A DNA stretch of 64,000 nt, taken from contig NZ_CANLXG010000001.1 of the NCBI RefSeq assembly GCF_947495025.1, positions 806,001-870,000 of the forward strand, in the 5' to 3' direction. Shown here piece after piece: positions 46,064 through 55,883 of the stretch. The position numbers were made by a program, and so were the translations under genes. How positions within the stretch are numbered: position 1 is the first letter of the stretch; every line of letters begins with the position of its first letter. This DNA is from an uncultured Roseobacter sp. Its GTDB lineage: Bacteria; Pseudomonadota; Alphaproteobacteria; Rhodobacterales; Rhodobacteraceae. Under the pieces are notes generated by a model. That model was given only the letters and a program-made list of their open reading frames with translations. It searched no databases and was not told where the DNA came from.

Positions 46064-47548
46064 ATGTTTGGATCTGTTACCCCCACCGTCGCTGAACATC
46101 ACAACACACAGCCTGCCGGATGGCTGAGCATTTATCGCCGGCCACTGGCGAGCCTTGGATGGCGCAGGCTGATATGCGGCGGACGCCTTTCCGATGCCGG
46201 CCGCCTGCCCCGCTACTTTGCGGTGTTTCTGCTGGGCGCCAGCTGTCTCTGGGCGCCCATAGTCGGATATCTGACAACCGCACCACTGCAGTACAGCTCG
46301 CATGCCTCGCTGATTCTGCCCGGCTCGGGCGCATCAGCCTCTGTTAACCTGAGCAACATCGGTCAGGCCTCATCATATGCCAGTTCGGCGTTTTCCAACG
46401 GATCCATCAGCCCGACAGAAACCTACAAACGCCTTATCGGCGCGGATCGTATCCTCGCAGCTGCGGCCGATGAACTGGAGATTTCACCTGCGGTGCTGGG
46501 CAAACCCAGAGTGACCCTCGTCGATCAGACAAGTCTCATTCACATTGAGCTCAAAGGCGCCTCGCCAGAAGAGGCGCAGCAATATGGCGACGCCCTGATC
46601 CGCGCACTCTTTACCGAAATCGACGCGCTGCGCGCCGACGAAATCAAATCGCGCGAAACCGGTGGTCAGGGTGCCATTGAGGAATACACAAGGTCCGTCA
46701 GCGAAATCCGTGCCGCCATTACACAACTGCAGAAACAGAGTGGTCTGCTCACAGCCGCGCAATACGCCGACCAGGTAGCCGCAAACGACCGGATGAAGGA
46801 ACAGCTTCGCCAGCTCAGGGCTCAGGCTGCCGAACAGTCGCAACGCGTTGCTGCGCTCGAAACTGCGCTTGGCCTGCCGCCGAAAACGGCTGCGATCACC
46901 CTGAAGCTTTTTGCGGACCGCCAGTATCTGTCGCTGCTGGATGACGTCGCTGCGCATGGTGCCGTTCTGGCGCAGGCGAGCACCGGATACGGCGTGAAAC
47001 ACCCTACCTATATCAGCGCTGAAGAAGCCTATCGCGGTGCACAGCTGGCCGCACGTCAGCGTGCCTCTGTTGTGACCGGGCTTGCCCCGGAACTGCTGGA
47101 CGGCCTCGACCGTGCTCCCGCGGGCGAAAGAGCGACCCTTCTGAGCGAGCTGGTGCGCGCGAATGCCGGGTTTGCAGGGATATCGCAAAAGGTCACCGAT
47201 CTGACGGAACGTACAGAAGCCGAAAGCAGCCGCCTGCACGATCTGGCGCCGGTTGCTGCAGAGCTCGAAGACCGCCAGCGAGATTTCTCTGTTGCCGAAG
47301 CGGTCTTTGCCTCGGCGATTGCACGGTCGGAATCCACCAAAACCGATGTTTACGCATCCTATCCGCTGATCCAGGTCCTTGAGGACCCATCCCTGCCGGC
47401 CGCCCCCTCGTCACCCAAGCGAAAACTCTCGCTTGCGGCCGGCGTCGCAGCGACCCTTATGCTGTTTATGGGCCTGCTCCTTGCGTGGCTGCGCCAGCCG
47501 CTGATCTCACGGCTGATCAGTAAGCCCGGCGGGCAGAACGGGGCATGA
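46064..47548 (+). CDS. Wzz-like polysaccharide co-polymerase
   Basis: About 494 aa from ATG 46064 (AAGAGG 6 nt upstream). N-terminal membrane segment YFAVFLLGASCLWAPIVGYL (about 52-72), a long periplasmic region with coiled coils around 215-275, and a C-terminal membrane helix (AAGVAATLMLFMGLLLAWL). This is the chain-length determinant layout without the cytoplasmic tyrosine-kinase domain of Wzc proteins. It overlaps the next gene by 4 bp (ATGA). Confidence 0.8.
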   Translation: MFGSVTPTVAEHHNTQPAGWLSIYRRPLASLGWRRLICGGRLSDAGRLPRYFAVFLLGASCLWAPIVGYLTTAPLQYSSHASLILPGSGASASVNLSNIGQASSYASSAFSNGSISPTETYKRLIGADRILAAAADELEISPAVLGKPRVTLVDQTSLIHIELKGASPEEAQQYGDALIRALFTEIDALRADEIKSRETGGQGAIEEYTRSVSEIRAAITQLQKQSGLLTAAQYADQVAANDRMKEQLRQLRAQAAEQSQRVAALETALGLPPKTAAITLKLFADRQYLSLLDDVAAHGAVLAQASTGYGVKHPTYISAEEAYRGAQLAARQRASVVTGLAPELLDGLDRAPAGERATLLSELVRANAGFAGISQKVTDLTERTEAESSRLHDLAPVAAELEDRQRDFSVAEAVFASAIARSESTKTDVYASYPLIQVLEDPSLPAAPSSPKRKLSLAAGVAATLMLFMGLLLAWLRQPLISRLISKPGGQNGA

Positions 47549-48852
47549 AAGCAGCGCCCGAAAATCCCGCCGAAAAGATCGTCTGGACAACGCTGATCTG
47601 GACATGGGGGTTTTATGCCTTTGGCAGCCTCTACGTGGTTGGCCCTGTTCTGGCCTGGTGTCTCGGTGCGCTGGCTTTCCTCTCGCTGTTTCTGGGGCCG
47701 GCAATTCGGTCCGACCTGCGGGCGACCGGCCCGGTGCCCTGGCTGATCTGGCTGTGGTTCGCGGGCATGGCGGTGATGCTTTTTGCGCTGTGGACCGGCC
47801 ATATCGACTGGGGCCTCGGTCTGAAAAAGACCATAAAATCATCGGTGGGCTGGGCCAAGGGCTGGGCGTTGCTCGCATTGTTCCCGCTGGCAGGCGCCGT
47901 GCTTCCGATCCGGCGCGAGGTGCTGATCCGTGCACAGTGTATTCTGGGACTGGCGACGCTGATCATTGCCCCCCTGTTGCTGGTTGCCCCGTTCATCGGT
48001 TTGCCGGAACGCATTTTCACGTCACCACTCAGGGCGGTTGGCGGTCCCGGTCCGGAATACTTCAGCGTTTATCTCTACACGCTCGATCCGGCCAGCTGGA
48101 CGGTGCGCTGGCAATTCTATGCACCCTGGTCACCCTTTGCGGCGATTCTCGGTATCCTGATGGTGCTCTTTGCGCTCGAGGAACGGCACAGAGGATGGAT
48201 GATCGCCGGACTTGGCGCCGGCGTGCTGATGATCCTTGCATCAAAGTCCCGCATGGGGCTGGTCGGTCTGGTGGCCTGTACGATGGGCCCCCGCCTGCTG
48301 CCTCTGATCGCCCGGACCTGGGCCTGGATGATGGTATCCGGTCTGATGGCCAGCCTGGCCATATGGGGTTCTTTTGCCATCGACGCCGGCCGCGCCGGTA
48401 TTCAGGGGTTTCGCAGCGCCCGCGCCGACAGCACGCGGGTGCGCGAGACGCTCCAGCGGATTGCCTGGGAACGCTGGCAGAACGATGCGGTCTGGTTCGG
48501 CCATGGTACCGTCCAGCCCGGACCGCATCTTGTTGAATACATGCCGATCGGCAGTCACCACACCTGGTATGCGCTGCTTTTTGTTAAAGGCGTGGTGGGC
48601 TTTTTCGCCTTCTTTATTCCCTTTGTGGTGCATTTTCTGATGGTTACCGTCGACACAGTACGGTCATCACAGGGTCGCCTGCCACTGGGCATCCTGATGA
48701 CCTTTCTGCTGCTGTCGTTTGGCGAGAACATCGAAATCGAAGCCTATCTGATGTGGCCTGCTCTGGTGTTGCTCGGCTGTCATATCCGCGAAATGGAAAC
48801 CCGACGGGACGCGGAACAGGCCAGCGCGGCCTCCCGGCCCCTTCCCGCCTGA
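47545..48852 (+). CDS. O-antigen polymerase/ligase-like membrane protein (Wzy)
   Basis: Polytopic inner-membrane protein of 435 aa with about ten to twelve helices. A large periplasmic loop contains WFGHGTVQPGPHLVEYMPIGSHHTWYALL; the G-H-G...GSHHTW pattern matches the loop of O-antigen ligase/polymerase family proteins. It is the likely polymerase for repeat units flipped by the flippase at 36911. Coupled to the Wzz-like gene. Confidence 0.8.
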   Translation: MKAAPENPAEKIVWTTLIWTWGFYAFGSLYVVGPVLAWCLGALAFLSLFLGPAIRSDLRATGPVPWLIWLWFAGMAVMLFALWTGHIDWGLGLKKTIKSSVGWAKGWALLALFPLAGAVLPIRREVLIRAQCILGLATLIIAPLLLVAPFIGLPERIFTSPLRAVGGPGPEYFSVYLYTLDPASWTVRWQFYAPWSPFAAILGILMVLFALEERHRGWMIAGLGAGVLMILASKSRMGLVGLVACTMGPRLLPLIARTWAWMMVSGLMASLAIWGSFAIDAGRAGIQGFRSARADSTRVRETLQRIAWERWQNDAVWFGHGTVQPGPHLVEYMPIGSHHTWYALLFVKGVVGFFAFFIPFVVHFLMVTVDTVRSSQGRLPLGILMTFLLLSFGENIEIEAYLMWPALVLLGCHIREMETRRDAEQASAASRPLPA

Positions 48853-48858
48853 TCCCGA

Positions 48859-51186
48859 TCAGCCGTCCATACTGCGCAGAACATAGACCGGGCTTGTCCA
48901 GGCCTGCGTGCCGTCTTCCAGCGTGACCCGCACGTAGAAGGGGTTATCCTGTCCCGCGCGGGGTGTCAGGCGACGCTGCAGCCGGACGGTCCTGTGGGTG
49001 TTTTCATCCGGCAGACGGAAAAGCCGGATGCCCCGCGGCAGGATATCAGACGCATCAAGCACCCTGTCCTCAAAGCCGATGTCCGCCAAATCAAGCGTTT
49101 CGCTGATCAGGGGTGTCTCTATGCGGATGCGTGCAGATGGTCCTTCCTCCAGTGTCGCGACGAAGCCCGCGTGGTTCCCTGTAGTCACCGATTGCCATGA
49201 CAGCGTATGAGCATCCGTCTGATCCAGTGTTTTGTCCCGGTTGAAAAAATTTACCGGCACAATCGATACAGGCTTTGCGTTTTCGAAATGCGCTGACCCG
49301 TCCCAGGGCACCGCCCGGAACCGCCCGCGGTATTCTGCTCCTTCCCACAGCACACCGATGCGATTGCCCGGCGTTTCACCGGCAAATGGCAGGATGCATT
49401 CCAGATGGTCCAGACCGTTGAACACGTCGATCCGGCGGATCGGGGCACCGGCAGTAACGTTCAGGTTCAGGTGCACATCACCGCCGGGAAGATGGATGAT
49501 GTCGCCCATCGTCGCGCGGTCACACGGGGTTGTCCGGGGATCGGACACCAGTGCCGGATCGTCGATACAAAGCGTCGCCTCCGCGTCAAAGGTCGCAGAC
49601 AGCTCTATCCGGATCCGGCCGTTCGGCCCGCCGCTGGTGGCATAGTGGTGCCGGCGGTTGATACACCCGATAAGTGCTTCGCGCGTCAGCTCCGGCATCA
49701 GAAAACAGGTCAGACCGCCGACTGCACCAAACCAGCCGGCGCCGGGATAGCTTGCGCCAGGGCGCCCTTTGTGTCCGTCGGAATTACCGATGATGCCAAC
49801 CCGGTAACCGCTGCGGAATGCATCCTGGACGATCCATTCAAAGGTTCCCCATGCTGAATGTACCTCGACCGACTTTTCAAAACGGCCGTCATGCGCCTGG
49901 GTGATATCCGCATATCTGCCGCCGCAATGGGCAAAACAGATCACGTCCCACTCCTCATGCGCCGCAAAGGCTTCGAACAGTTCTGCTGCAGTGTGGCAAT
50001 CGGTTCCTGCGTCACTCTGGTCTTCGATCAGCGCATGCGACGAGCGGCGCATCGTCCTGCCCTCGACGGGAAAGAGCACATTGCGATCCCCGCCCAGCGC
50101 GGTGTTGCCCGACCACTCATAGCCCGGCAGAGTCACAAAGCGCCCCGGCTCATCGAAATGCGCGGTGACCCTGTTCAGATCCCGCCAGAAGGTATCCGTC
50201 ATCTGAAAATCGTTGCCCTGATGTGCGCAGGCATCCAGAAAGGCGCGGTCCCGGCCAAAGGCGAAATACGCAGCCGCACTGTTGGTGCCGAGTGTTTCAT
50301 CGGACTGGCCATGCAGGTCACCCCAGTAGCTGCGCCGTTCCGGTGCCGCCACGACTACAGACGGGTTTGTCGTCGTCAGTGCGACACCGTCAGTAGTTCT
50401 CAGAGAAATCGCCAGCGGTCCTTCGGTCTCTGCCACCAACCCGGAAACCTCTGTCGCAAAAGGACCGGGCCGGACATCAATCATCTCCGGCAACCCGCGC
50501 AACGGCTGATCTGCTGTGGCCTCGACCCTTGCGGATGTCTGATCCGTCGGATTGCCCCAGCGGTCCTCTGCCTTGATCTTAAGTGTGAAGGGCTCTCCCG
50601 GCACAATGGTTGACGGCACAACCGCCACCCACGTTTCCGGCGGGCCCGGCACGACGGAAATTGCAGGCTGCTCGCGAAGCGTCTGAAAGTTGTAGGTGGC
50701 AATCGGGTCCACCAGAACACGGAACTCGAACCGGCTTTCGCAAAAGGTCTGCAGCCGCATGCCGGGCCCGCCGTGATCCGTCACGCCGAACCGCACGGTG
50801 ATGGTGTCCCCCTCTTTCATGAAACCACGGACGATCTTGATCTGAAGGGTTCTGTCCCAGGGCCGGATGTTGCCCTTGGGATCAAACCGGGCCTGAAGCA
50901 CGGCATTGTTGGACGCAGTGACTACGGTGTAACCCGCGCCCGAGGGGTCATCAAACTGCGGATTGGTCTGGTCCGTGGCAAACCGGAAACAGATACGCAG
51001 ACTTCCGCTGTCGTCTATTCCGAACCGCCCGGCGGTATAGGTCAGTGTAAAACTCTGATGACTGCCCGCCTCAAATGCTCCGGATTTGTCCAGAACGGCT
51101 GTGCCCAGCAGTTCGGGTGCAATCGGATTGCGCAGTGCGCCGTTATGCGTCTCAGGTGGCGTCATCGTGGGCATCGTGTCAGACAT
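48859..51186 (-). CDS. DUF3604 family protein
   Basis: Large soluble protein of about 775 aa from ATG 51186 (AAGGAAAG upstream). No signal peptide. The N-terminal third is beta-rich. The central region carries PHP-like metal-binding motifs: WGDLHGQSDETLG, FAHCGG, VEVHSAWG and IIGNSDGHKGRPG, suggesting a metal-dependent phosphoesterase-like hydrolase. The substrate is unknown and the family is not characterised well enough to say more. It converges on the Wzy-like gene and lies back to back with a GntR regulator, which may control it. Confidence 0.82.
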   Translation of the reverse strand: MSDTMPTMTPPETHNGALRNPIAPELLGTAVLDKSGAFEAGSHQSFTLTYTAGRFGIDDSGSLRICFRFATDQTNPQFDDPSGAGYTVVTASNNAVLQARFDPKGNIRPWDRTLQIKIVRGFMKEGDTITVRFGVTDHGGPGMRLQTFCESRFEFRVLVDPIATYNFQTLREQPAISVVPGPPETWVAVVPSTIVPGEPFTLKIKAEDRWGNPTDQTSARVEATADQPLRGLPEMIDVRPGPFATEVSGLVAETEGPLAISLRTTDGVALTTTNPSVVVAAPERRSYWGDLHGQSDETLGTNSAAAYFAFGRDRAFLDACAHQGNDFQMTDTFWRDLNRVTAHFDEPGRFVTLPGYEWSGNTALGGDRNVLFPVEGRTMRRSSHALIEDQSDAGTDCHTAAELFEAFAAHEEWDVICFAHCGGRYADITQAHDGRFEKSVEVHSAWGTFEWIVQDAFRSGYRVGIIGNSDGHKGRPGASYPGAGWFGAVGGLTCFLMPELTREALIGCINRRHHYATSGGPNGRIRIELSATFDAEATLCIDDPALVSDPRTTPCDRATMGDIIHLPGGDVHLNLNVTAGAPIRRIDVFNGLDHLECILPFAGETPGNRIGVLWEGAEYRGRFRAVPWDGSAHFENAKPVSIVPVNFFNRDKTLDQTDAHTLSWQSVTTGNHAGFVATLEEGPSARIRIETPLISETLDLADIGFEDRVLDASDILPRGIRLFRLPDENTHRTVRLQRRLTPRAGQDNPFYVRVTLEDGTQAWTSPVYVLRSMDG

Positions 51187-51327
51187 GATCTTTCCTTTCT
51201 GCGTCTTCAGCGTTCTGTCAGGCGGTATCGGCTCCGGAGGATCCGTCGGTTTTCCATATTGCACAGGTGGCCGGATCCGGTTGCGCGAACGGCCTGATAG
51301 CCAGAACCGAAGTCATTCCTCGCCGCG

Positions 51328-51522
51328 CTAGGTGATTTCGGGCAGTGCCGCCGAAAAGCCGTGAAGACCCATCCAGTCTGCTCCCGGACTGTCCGCGACA
51401 TCCACCGATGCGCGGCGAGCCACGGGTGACCAGGGTGCGTGTTCTGCCGGTTGCAGGACTGGCAGGCTCAGGCGCTTTACCGCGGCCGCGCCGGCGCCTG
51501 CAGCCATCAGTGAACTGCTCAC
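51328..51522 (-). CDS. Possible small hypothetical protein
   Basis: 64-codon frame from GTG 51522 with GAAGG upstream, ending GLHGFSAALPEIT. Composition looks protein-like but I recognise no family. It lies between the DUF3604 and GntR genes, co-directional with DUF3604. It may be a real small gene, a decayed remnant or chance. Confidence 0.25.
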   Translation of the reverse strand: MSSSLMAAGAGAAAVKRLSLPVLQPAEHAPWSPVARRASVDVADSPGADWMGLHGFSAALPEIT

Positions 51523-51617
51523 AGACCTTCATGGCCGAAATCCCCCCGAAATGTCCGGTCGGCGGGCTGCATCAGCCCCCGCTGATAATTCTTACATAGT
51601 AAAAGGCAGTTTTGTAT

Positions 51618-51635
51618 AGTTACTATATAGTAACT
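51618..51635. promoter_or_regulatory. 18-bp perfect palindrome before GntR gene
   Basis: AGTTACTATATAGTAACT is a perfect dyad in an AT-rich pocket 25 bp upstream of the GntR start (51661). Position and symmetry fit an autoregulatory operator of that GntR protein or of the divergent DUF3604 transcript. Confidence 0.6.
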
Positions 51636-51660
51636 TTGCCCAAGCGTGGATTTTTCAGAT

Positions 51661-52443
51661 ATGAGCGGGACTCTGGAGAGCATCAGAATTCGCCTGGGCG
51701 AAAGGCTTGCAACCACTCCCGGCGAAGCCAAGCATCGCCTTTTGACAGAGGCCATTCTGGATCTCACCGAAGACGGCACGCTGTCACCCGGTGACCGTCT
51801 GCCCAACGAAGCGGAACTGGCCGGTGCCCTGCCTTTCAGCCTGGGAACCGTGCAGAAAGCGCTGCGAAGCCTGTCAGAGCTGGGCGTGATCGACAGGCGC
51901 GCAGGTCGCGGCACGCTGATTGCCGGCAAAACCAGCGAAATTTCCGATCTCTGGCAGTTCCGGTTTGTCGATCCGGACCAGAACGCGGTCTATCCGGCCT
52001 ACAGCCGCGTCACAGGCCTCGACCGTGAGGGCACCGATGGCCCATGGCACCGCTTTTTGCAGGACACCAGTGGCTACGTGCGTATCGAACGCGAAATCGA
52101 TGTGGCCGGCAGATTTCGTGTGTTCAGCCGGTTTTACCTTGGCGCTGCCGTATTCGGGTCGCTTGCTGACCGAAATCCCGACGCCTTTGAGGGCGTACAC
52201 CTGCATGCTGTTGTGCGCCGGGAATTCGGGACCGGCACGAAGTACATCACCAGCAGAATTGTCTGCACGGCCATTCCTGACACGGTCTGTCTGCGGCTGG
52301 GCCTGCCATCAGCGGCGCGTGGCCTGTGCTGCGGGATACGCGGTTTCGCGACCGGGGACAGACCGCTGTGGTTTCACGAGATATATGTGCCTGCTGACGC
52401 GGACCCTCTGGAGTTGCGCGATATCCGGCCGGTTCGCATATGA
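51661..52443 (+). CDS. GntR-family regulator (UTRA type)
   Basis: About 260 aa from ATG 51661; GTG 51646 is possible. The winged helix-turn-helix is seen in DGTLSPGDRLPNEAELAGALPFSLGTVQKALRSL split across residues about 40-80, followed by GVIDRRAGRGTLIAG. A UTRA-like domain occupies the rest. It is separate from the neighbouring TetR gene, on which it converges. The palindrome just upstream suggests autoregulation. Confidence 0.82.
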   Translation: MSGTLESIRIRLGERLATTPGEAKHRLLTEAILDLTEDGTLSPGDRLPNEAELAGALPFSLGTVQKALRSLSELGVIDRRAGRGTLIAGKTSEISDLWQFRFVDPDQNAVYPAYSRVTGLDREGTDGPWHRFLQDTSGYVRIEREIDVAGRFRVFSRFYLGAAVFGSLADRNPDAFEGVHLHAVVRREFGTGTKYITSRIVCTAIPDTVCLRLGLPSAARGLCCGIRGFATGDRPLWFHEIYVPADADPLELRDIRPVRI

Positions 52444-52470
52444 CCCGGCTTCCTTTTGTTTCAGCTCAGT

Positions 52471-53088
52471 TCAGCCTGATGAGATCAGAGCCGCCAGAGG
52501 ACGGGTCTGTGCGGCAACCCGCGCGCGCAGCGCGGCCAGCGACATGCCGTCGTCCTTTACAAAATCAATGAAATTCTGATTGAGGTTGTTGAAAAGCACC
52601 GCGCCAAGGGCCGGTGCGTTGTGATGCACGCTCACCTCTCCGCGTGCCTGCAGTGCGCATACAAGATCGGTAACCTGAGCAGCCAGACGGTCATCCAGAT
52701 CGCTGTAGAGCTGCCCGTTGCGTGTTCCGGGCGCGTCAATCGACAGCGCCATGGCCGTGCGCCACATTTCCTTGGAAAGGTATTCAAGCGAATGATCGTA
52801 GTAGCTGAATATCAGCGCCAGCAAGGCCTCGCCCGCGCCGGCTGGCGGATCGCCAACAATCGCCTTGCCCGCCTCCAGCACTTCCTCGACTTCCATAGCG
52901 ACCACCGCGATCAGGATATCGCCCTTGTTCTGATAGTAATTGTAAACCGTCCCGACAGACACGCCCGCGTCACGGGCTATGTCTTCGATTCGCACCGACC
53001 GGTATCCGCTGGCCCGGAACAGGCGCACAGCAGCGCCCAGGATTCGTTCCTGCCGGTCCGCCTTCTGTTTTTCGCGCAGTCCGGACAT
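52471..53088 (-). CDS. TetR-family regulator
   Basis: 205 aa. The N-terminal helix-turn-helix reads RILGAAVRLFRASGYRSVRIEDIA followed by SVGTVYNYYQNKGDIL, the TetR signature. The C-terminal ligand domain is unassigned. GGAGATATCAA precedes the ATG. It is divergent from the ABC importer at 53210 across 121 bp containing GTTGA/TCAAC arms (53126-53153), a possible operator, so it probably represses that operon. Confidence 0.87.
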   Translation of the reverse strand: MSGLREKQKADRQERILGAAVRLFRASGYRSVRIEDIARDAGVSVGTVYNYYQNKGDILIAVVAMEVEEVLEAGKAIVGDPPAGAGEALLALIFSYYDHSLEYLSKEMWRTAMALSIDAPGTRNGQLYSDLDDRLAAQVTDLVCALQARGEVSVHHNAPALGAVLFNNLNQNFIDFVKDDGMSLAALRARVAAQTRPLAALISSG

Positions 53089-53125
53089 TTGATATCTCCG
53101 TGTGCCGGCTTATTTCACGACAAGT

Positions 53126-53153
53126 GTTGACTGAAATAATGAATAGCTTCAAC
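53126..53153. promoter_or_regulatory. Possible TetR operator
   Basis: GTTGA and TCAAC arms separated by 18 bp in the divergent TetR/ABC promoter region. The inner bases are only partly symmetric. TTGACT in the left arm could be the -35 of the ABC operon. Confidence 0.3.
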
Positions 53154-53209
53154 TTTTTTCCAAAGCTGTACGCAAAGCGCAGCACCAACACCAATATGGG
53201 AGACAGACT

Positions 53210-54265
53210 ATGAGCCGAATGACCATTGCCCTGATGGGGACAACCATGCTGAACCTGACGGCAGGTGCGGCCTTTGCCGAGGGCGAGATCAACGCGCTGG
53301 TATGGTGCGATCACACGGATCCCGGCCTGATCGAACCCTTTGAGGAGGCGTTCGGCGTCAAGGTCAATCTGCGCGAATACGAGGGCACGGGCGCGGCGCT
53401 TGCCCTGCTGGAACAATCCCGCCCGGGCGACTGGGACGTGCTGGTCATCGACGGTATTGACGTGTTCCGCGCCGTGGACGCCGGGCTGCTGGCTCCTCTG
53501 CCCGCCGGCGAGCTGCCGACCGGCGACTTTTTCCCCGAGGTTGTGATGGCGGAAAACAACATCGTTGACGGCGTGACCTATGCCGTAACGGAAAAATTCG
53601 GATACAACACAATCTCTTACAACGCAGACAAAGTCGACCCTGCAGACATGCAGGATCTGGCCAGCGTGTGGTCTGAGAAGTACGACGGCCGGATCAGCAT
53701 ATATGATTATTACCTGCCTGTGATGGGTCTGGCCGCGATCGCGAACGGCATCGAGACGGCCGGTATTGACGGTGAATCGCTCGAAGCGATCGGTGGCACG
53801 CTGGGCGAAATGCGCGCCCGCGCGGCTTCTGTTGCCGGCGTTGTCGCTGCCCAGACGGCACTGGCCACCGGCGAGGTCGATATTGTCGTGGGTGGCGGTG
53901 AATGGCTGACGGCCGTGCTGGCCGAAGAGCAGCCCGAACTGACATGGACGATCCCGGAACAGGGCGCCGTCCGCTGGGCGCAGTCCATCGGCGTTCTGGA
54001 GGGCAGCGAAAACAAGGACATGGCGCTGGAATTCGTGAAATACATCACCGGGCCCGAAGGTCAGGCCCGTCTGGCCACGTCCTCGTGCTTCTGGGGAATG
54101 CCTGCGAATGCCAGGGCCGGCGACTATCTCTCAGACGACCAGAAAGCTGTGCTGCGCTGGGACCAGCAGCAGGACTATCTGGCCCGGACCCAGCTTTATC
54201 CGGCACCTGACACTGATCTCGACATTGAAATGCAGGATCTGTGGCTCGACACCCTCCAGCAGTGA
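53210..54265 (+). CDS. ABC transporter solute-binding protein (PotD-like)
   Basis: Periplasmic receptor, 351 aa, with signal peptide MSRMTIALMGTTMLNLTAGAAFA. The family is that of polyamine and related cation receptors (family 1/8, PotD/PotF). Conserved acidic and aromatic positions such as WDVLVIDGIDV, TEKFGYNTI and IYDYYLPV are visible. GGGAGACAG precedes the ATG. It is the first gene of a binding protein-permease-permease-ATPase-hydrolase operon; the ligand is unproven. Confidence 0.85.
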   Translation: MSRMTIALMGTTMLNLTAGAAFAEGEINALVWCDHTDPGLIEPFEEAFGVKVNLREYEGTGAALALLEQSRPGDWDVLVIDGIDVFRAVDAGLLAPLPAGELPTGDFFPEVVMAENNIVDGVTYAVTEKFGYNTISYNADKVDPADMQDLASVWSEKYDGRISIYDYYLPVMGLAAIANGIETAGIDGESLEAIGGTLGEMRARAASVAGVVAAQTALATGEVDIVVGGGEWLTAVLAEEQPELTWTIPEQGAVRWAQSIGVLEGSENKDMALEFVKYITGPEGQARLATSSCFWGMPANARAGDYLSDDQKAVLRWDQQQDYLARTQLYPAPDTDLDIEMQDLWLDTLQQ

Positions 54266-55113
54266 GCCGGTCAGCTGAACAACGGCGCGGCTGGGGTTTT
54301 GTTGCCCCGGCCCTGCTCTGGACACTTGCATTTTTCGTGCTGCCGTTTGCGGTGATGGGGGCAATGAGCCTTGCCACGCTCGAAGGGCGGACGCTTGTCT
54401 GGGGCCTGTCTCTGGCCAACTATGCCGAGCTGGCTGAAAAGGCCTATCTGTGGCGCGCGATCATGGTCTCGCTTGAGATCACTGTAACGGTGACCGTCGT
54501 CTCCGTAGTGCTGGCCTATCCTCTGGCGTGGATCATTGCTTTCCGGGTGCCCGCGCGGTGGCAGCGACTGGCCCTGCTGCTCGCGATCCTGCCCTTCTGG
54601 ACATCTTATGTCGTGCGGTCATACGCCTGGTTGCTAGTGCTGGCCCGTGAGGGTGTTGTAAACCAGACACTGATGACTCTCGGGCTGATTTCCGAACCCG
54701 TCACTCTGGCCAACACGCGCTTCGCGACGGTCACCGGCTTTGTGCACTTCTTTGTCATGTTGCTGACGCTGACCATCTACGCCAATCTCATACAGCTCTC
54801 GCCCAATTACCGCCGGGCGGCGATGGACCTGGGTGCATCCGCCTTTCAGACGTTTCGACACGTCATTTTGCCGCTTACCCTGCCGGGCATCGTAACCGGT
54901 GCCTTTCTGACGTTCGTGCTGTGCATCGGCGACTATGTCACGCCGCAGATCCTCGGAGGCAATACCGAACTGACTGTACCACAGGTGATCATGGTCCAGC
55001 TCGGGCGCCGCGCGGATTTCCCGCTGGCCTCCGCACTGGCCATCGTTCTGATGGCGATTGTAACGGTGGTTTATCTGCTGTCCGCACGCTGGCTGAAACT
55101 GGACAGGTTGTGA
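54262..55113 (+). CDS. ABC transporter permease (PotB-like)
   Basis: About 283 aa from GTG 54262, overlapping the receptor stop (GTGA). An upstream start at 54241 would lie inside the receptor gene. Six membrane helices; EAA-type loop RRAAMDLGASAFQTFRHVILPL. It pairs with the next permease. Confidence 0.88.
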   Translation: MSRSAEQRRGWGFVAPALLWTLAFFVLPFAVMGAMSLATLEGRTLVWGLSLANYAELAEKAYLWRAIMVSLEITVTVTVVSVVLAYPLAWIIAFRVPARWQRLALLLAILPFWTSYVVRSYAWLLVLAREGVVNQTLMTLGLISEPVTLANTRFATVTGFVHFFVMLLTLTIYANLIQLSPNYRRAAMDLGASAFQTFRHVILPLTLPGIVTGAFLTFVLCIGDYVTPQILGGNTELTVPQVIMVQLGRRADFPLASALAIVLMAIVTVVYLLSARWLKLDRL

Positions 55114-55883
55114 TGCGTCTGGTTCCCTGGCTTTATCTCGGTGCCGCATTCGTCTTTATCTATCTGCCTGTCGCCGCGCTGGTGCTGTTCTCTTTCCAGG
55201 AGAGCAACCTGCCTGTTCCACCGTTTCAGGGGCCCTCTCTGCGCTGGTACGCCGATATCCTTGGCGACGACGACGTCATGCAGGCGCTCGCCCATTCGCT
55301 CATGGTTGCAGCCGGGTCTTCGGCGGTTGCCTGTGTTCTTGGATTTTTTGCCGCCTATGGCCTTGCGCGGCATGTTCTGCCGGGATCGGCATTTCTGCGC
55401 GGCCTGCTGATTGCACCACTTACCGTAAGTTACCTGATCGTGGGTCTGGGGCTGCTGATCGTGATCCAGCGCGCCGGGCTCGGCCTTTCATTGATGACAG
55501 CAGGGGTCGGTCATGTGGTCATCAATCTGCCTCTGTGTTTCGCGATTATCTATGCATCCATGGGTGCCCAGCAGCAAAACGCCGAACGGGCGGCGCGTGA
55601 CCTTGGCGCGGATGAATTTCGTGTCATCACACTTGTTACCGTCCCGATGCTCGCGCCCGCGATTGCGGCGGCTTTCTTTCTCTCTGTCACGCTCAGCTGG
55701 GACGAGTTTATTATTTCCTTCCTGCTCACCCGCTTTGATGTGACGCTGCCGGTCGAGATCTGGTCAATGCTGCGTTCCGGTCTCTCGCCGCGACTGAACG
55801 CGATCGGCAGTATTGTGTTTCTCGTCTCGGTCACGGCCGTACTGATCCTTGAAATTCTGGTATTCCGAAAGCGACGGCCATGA
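55113..55883 (+). CDS. ABC transporter permease (PotC-like)
   Basis: About 256 aa from ATG 55113, which overlaps the preceding stop by one base (TGATG). Six helices; EAA loop ERAARDLGADEFRVITLVTVP. A longer frame starting at 54921 is inside the previous permease and is not used. Confidence 0.88.
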   Translation: MRLVPWLYLGAAFVFIYLPVAALVLFSFQESNLPVPPFQGPSLRWYADILGDDDVMQALAHSLMVAAGSSAVACVLGFFAAYGLARHVLPGSAFLRGLLIAPLTVSYLIVGLGLLIVIQRAGLGLSLMTAGVGHVVINLPLCFAIIYASMGAQQQNAERAARDLGADEFRVITLVTVPMLAPAIAAAFFLSVTLSWDEFIISFLLTRFDVTLPVEIWSMLRSGLSPRLNAIGSIVFLVSVTAVLILEILVFRKRRP

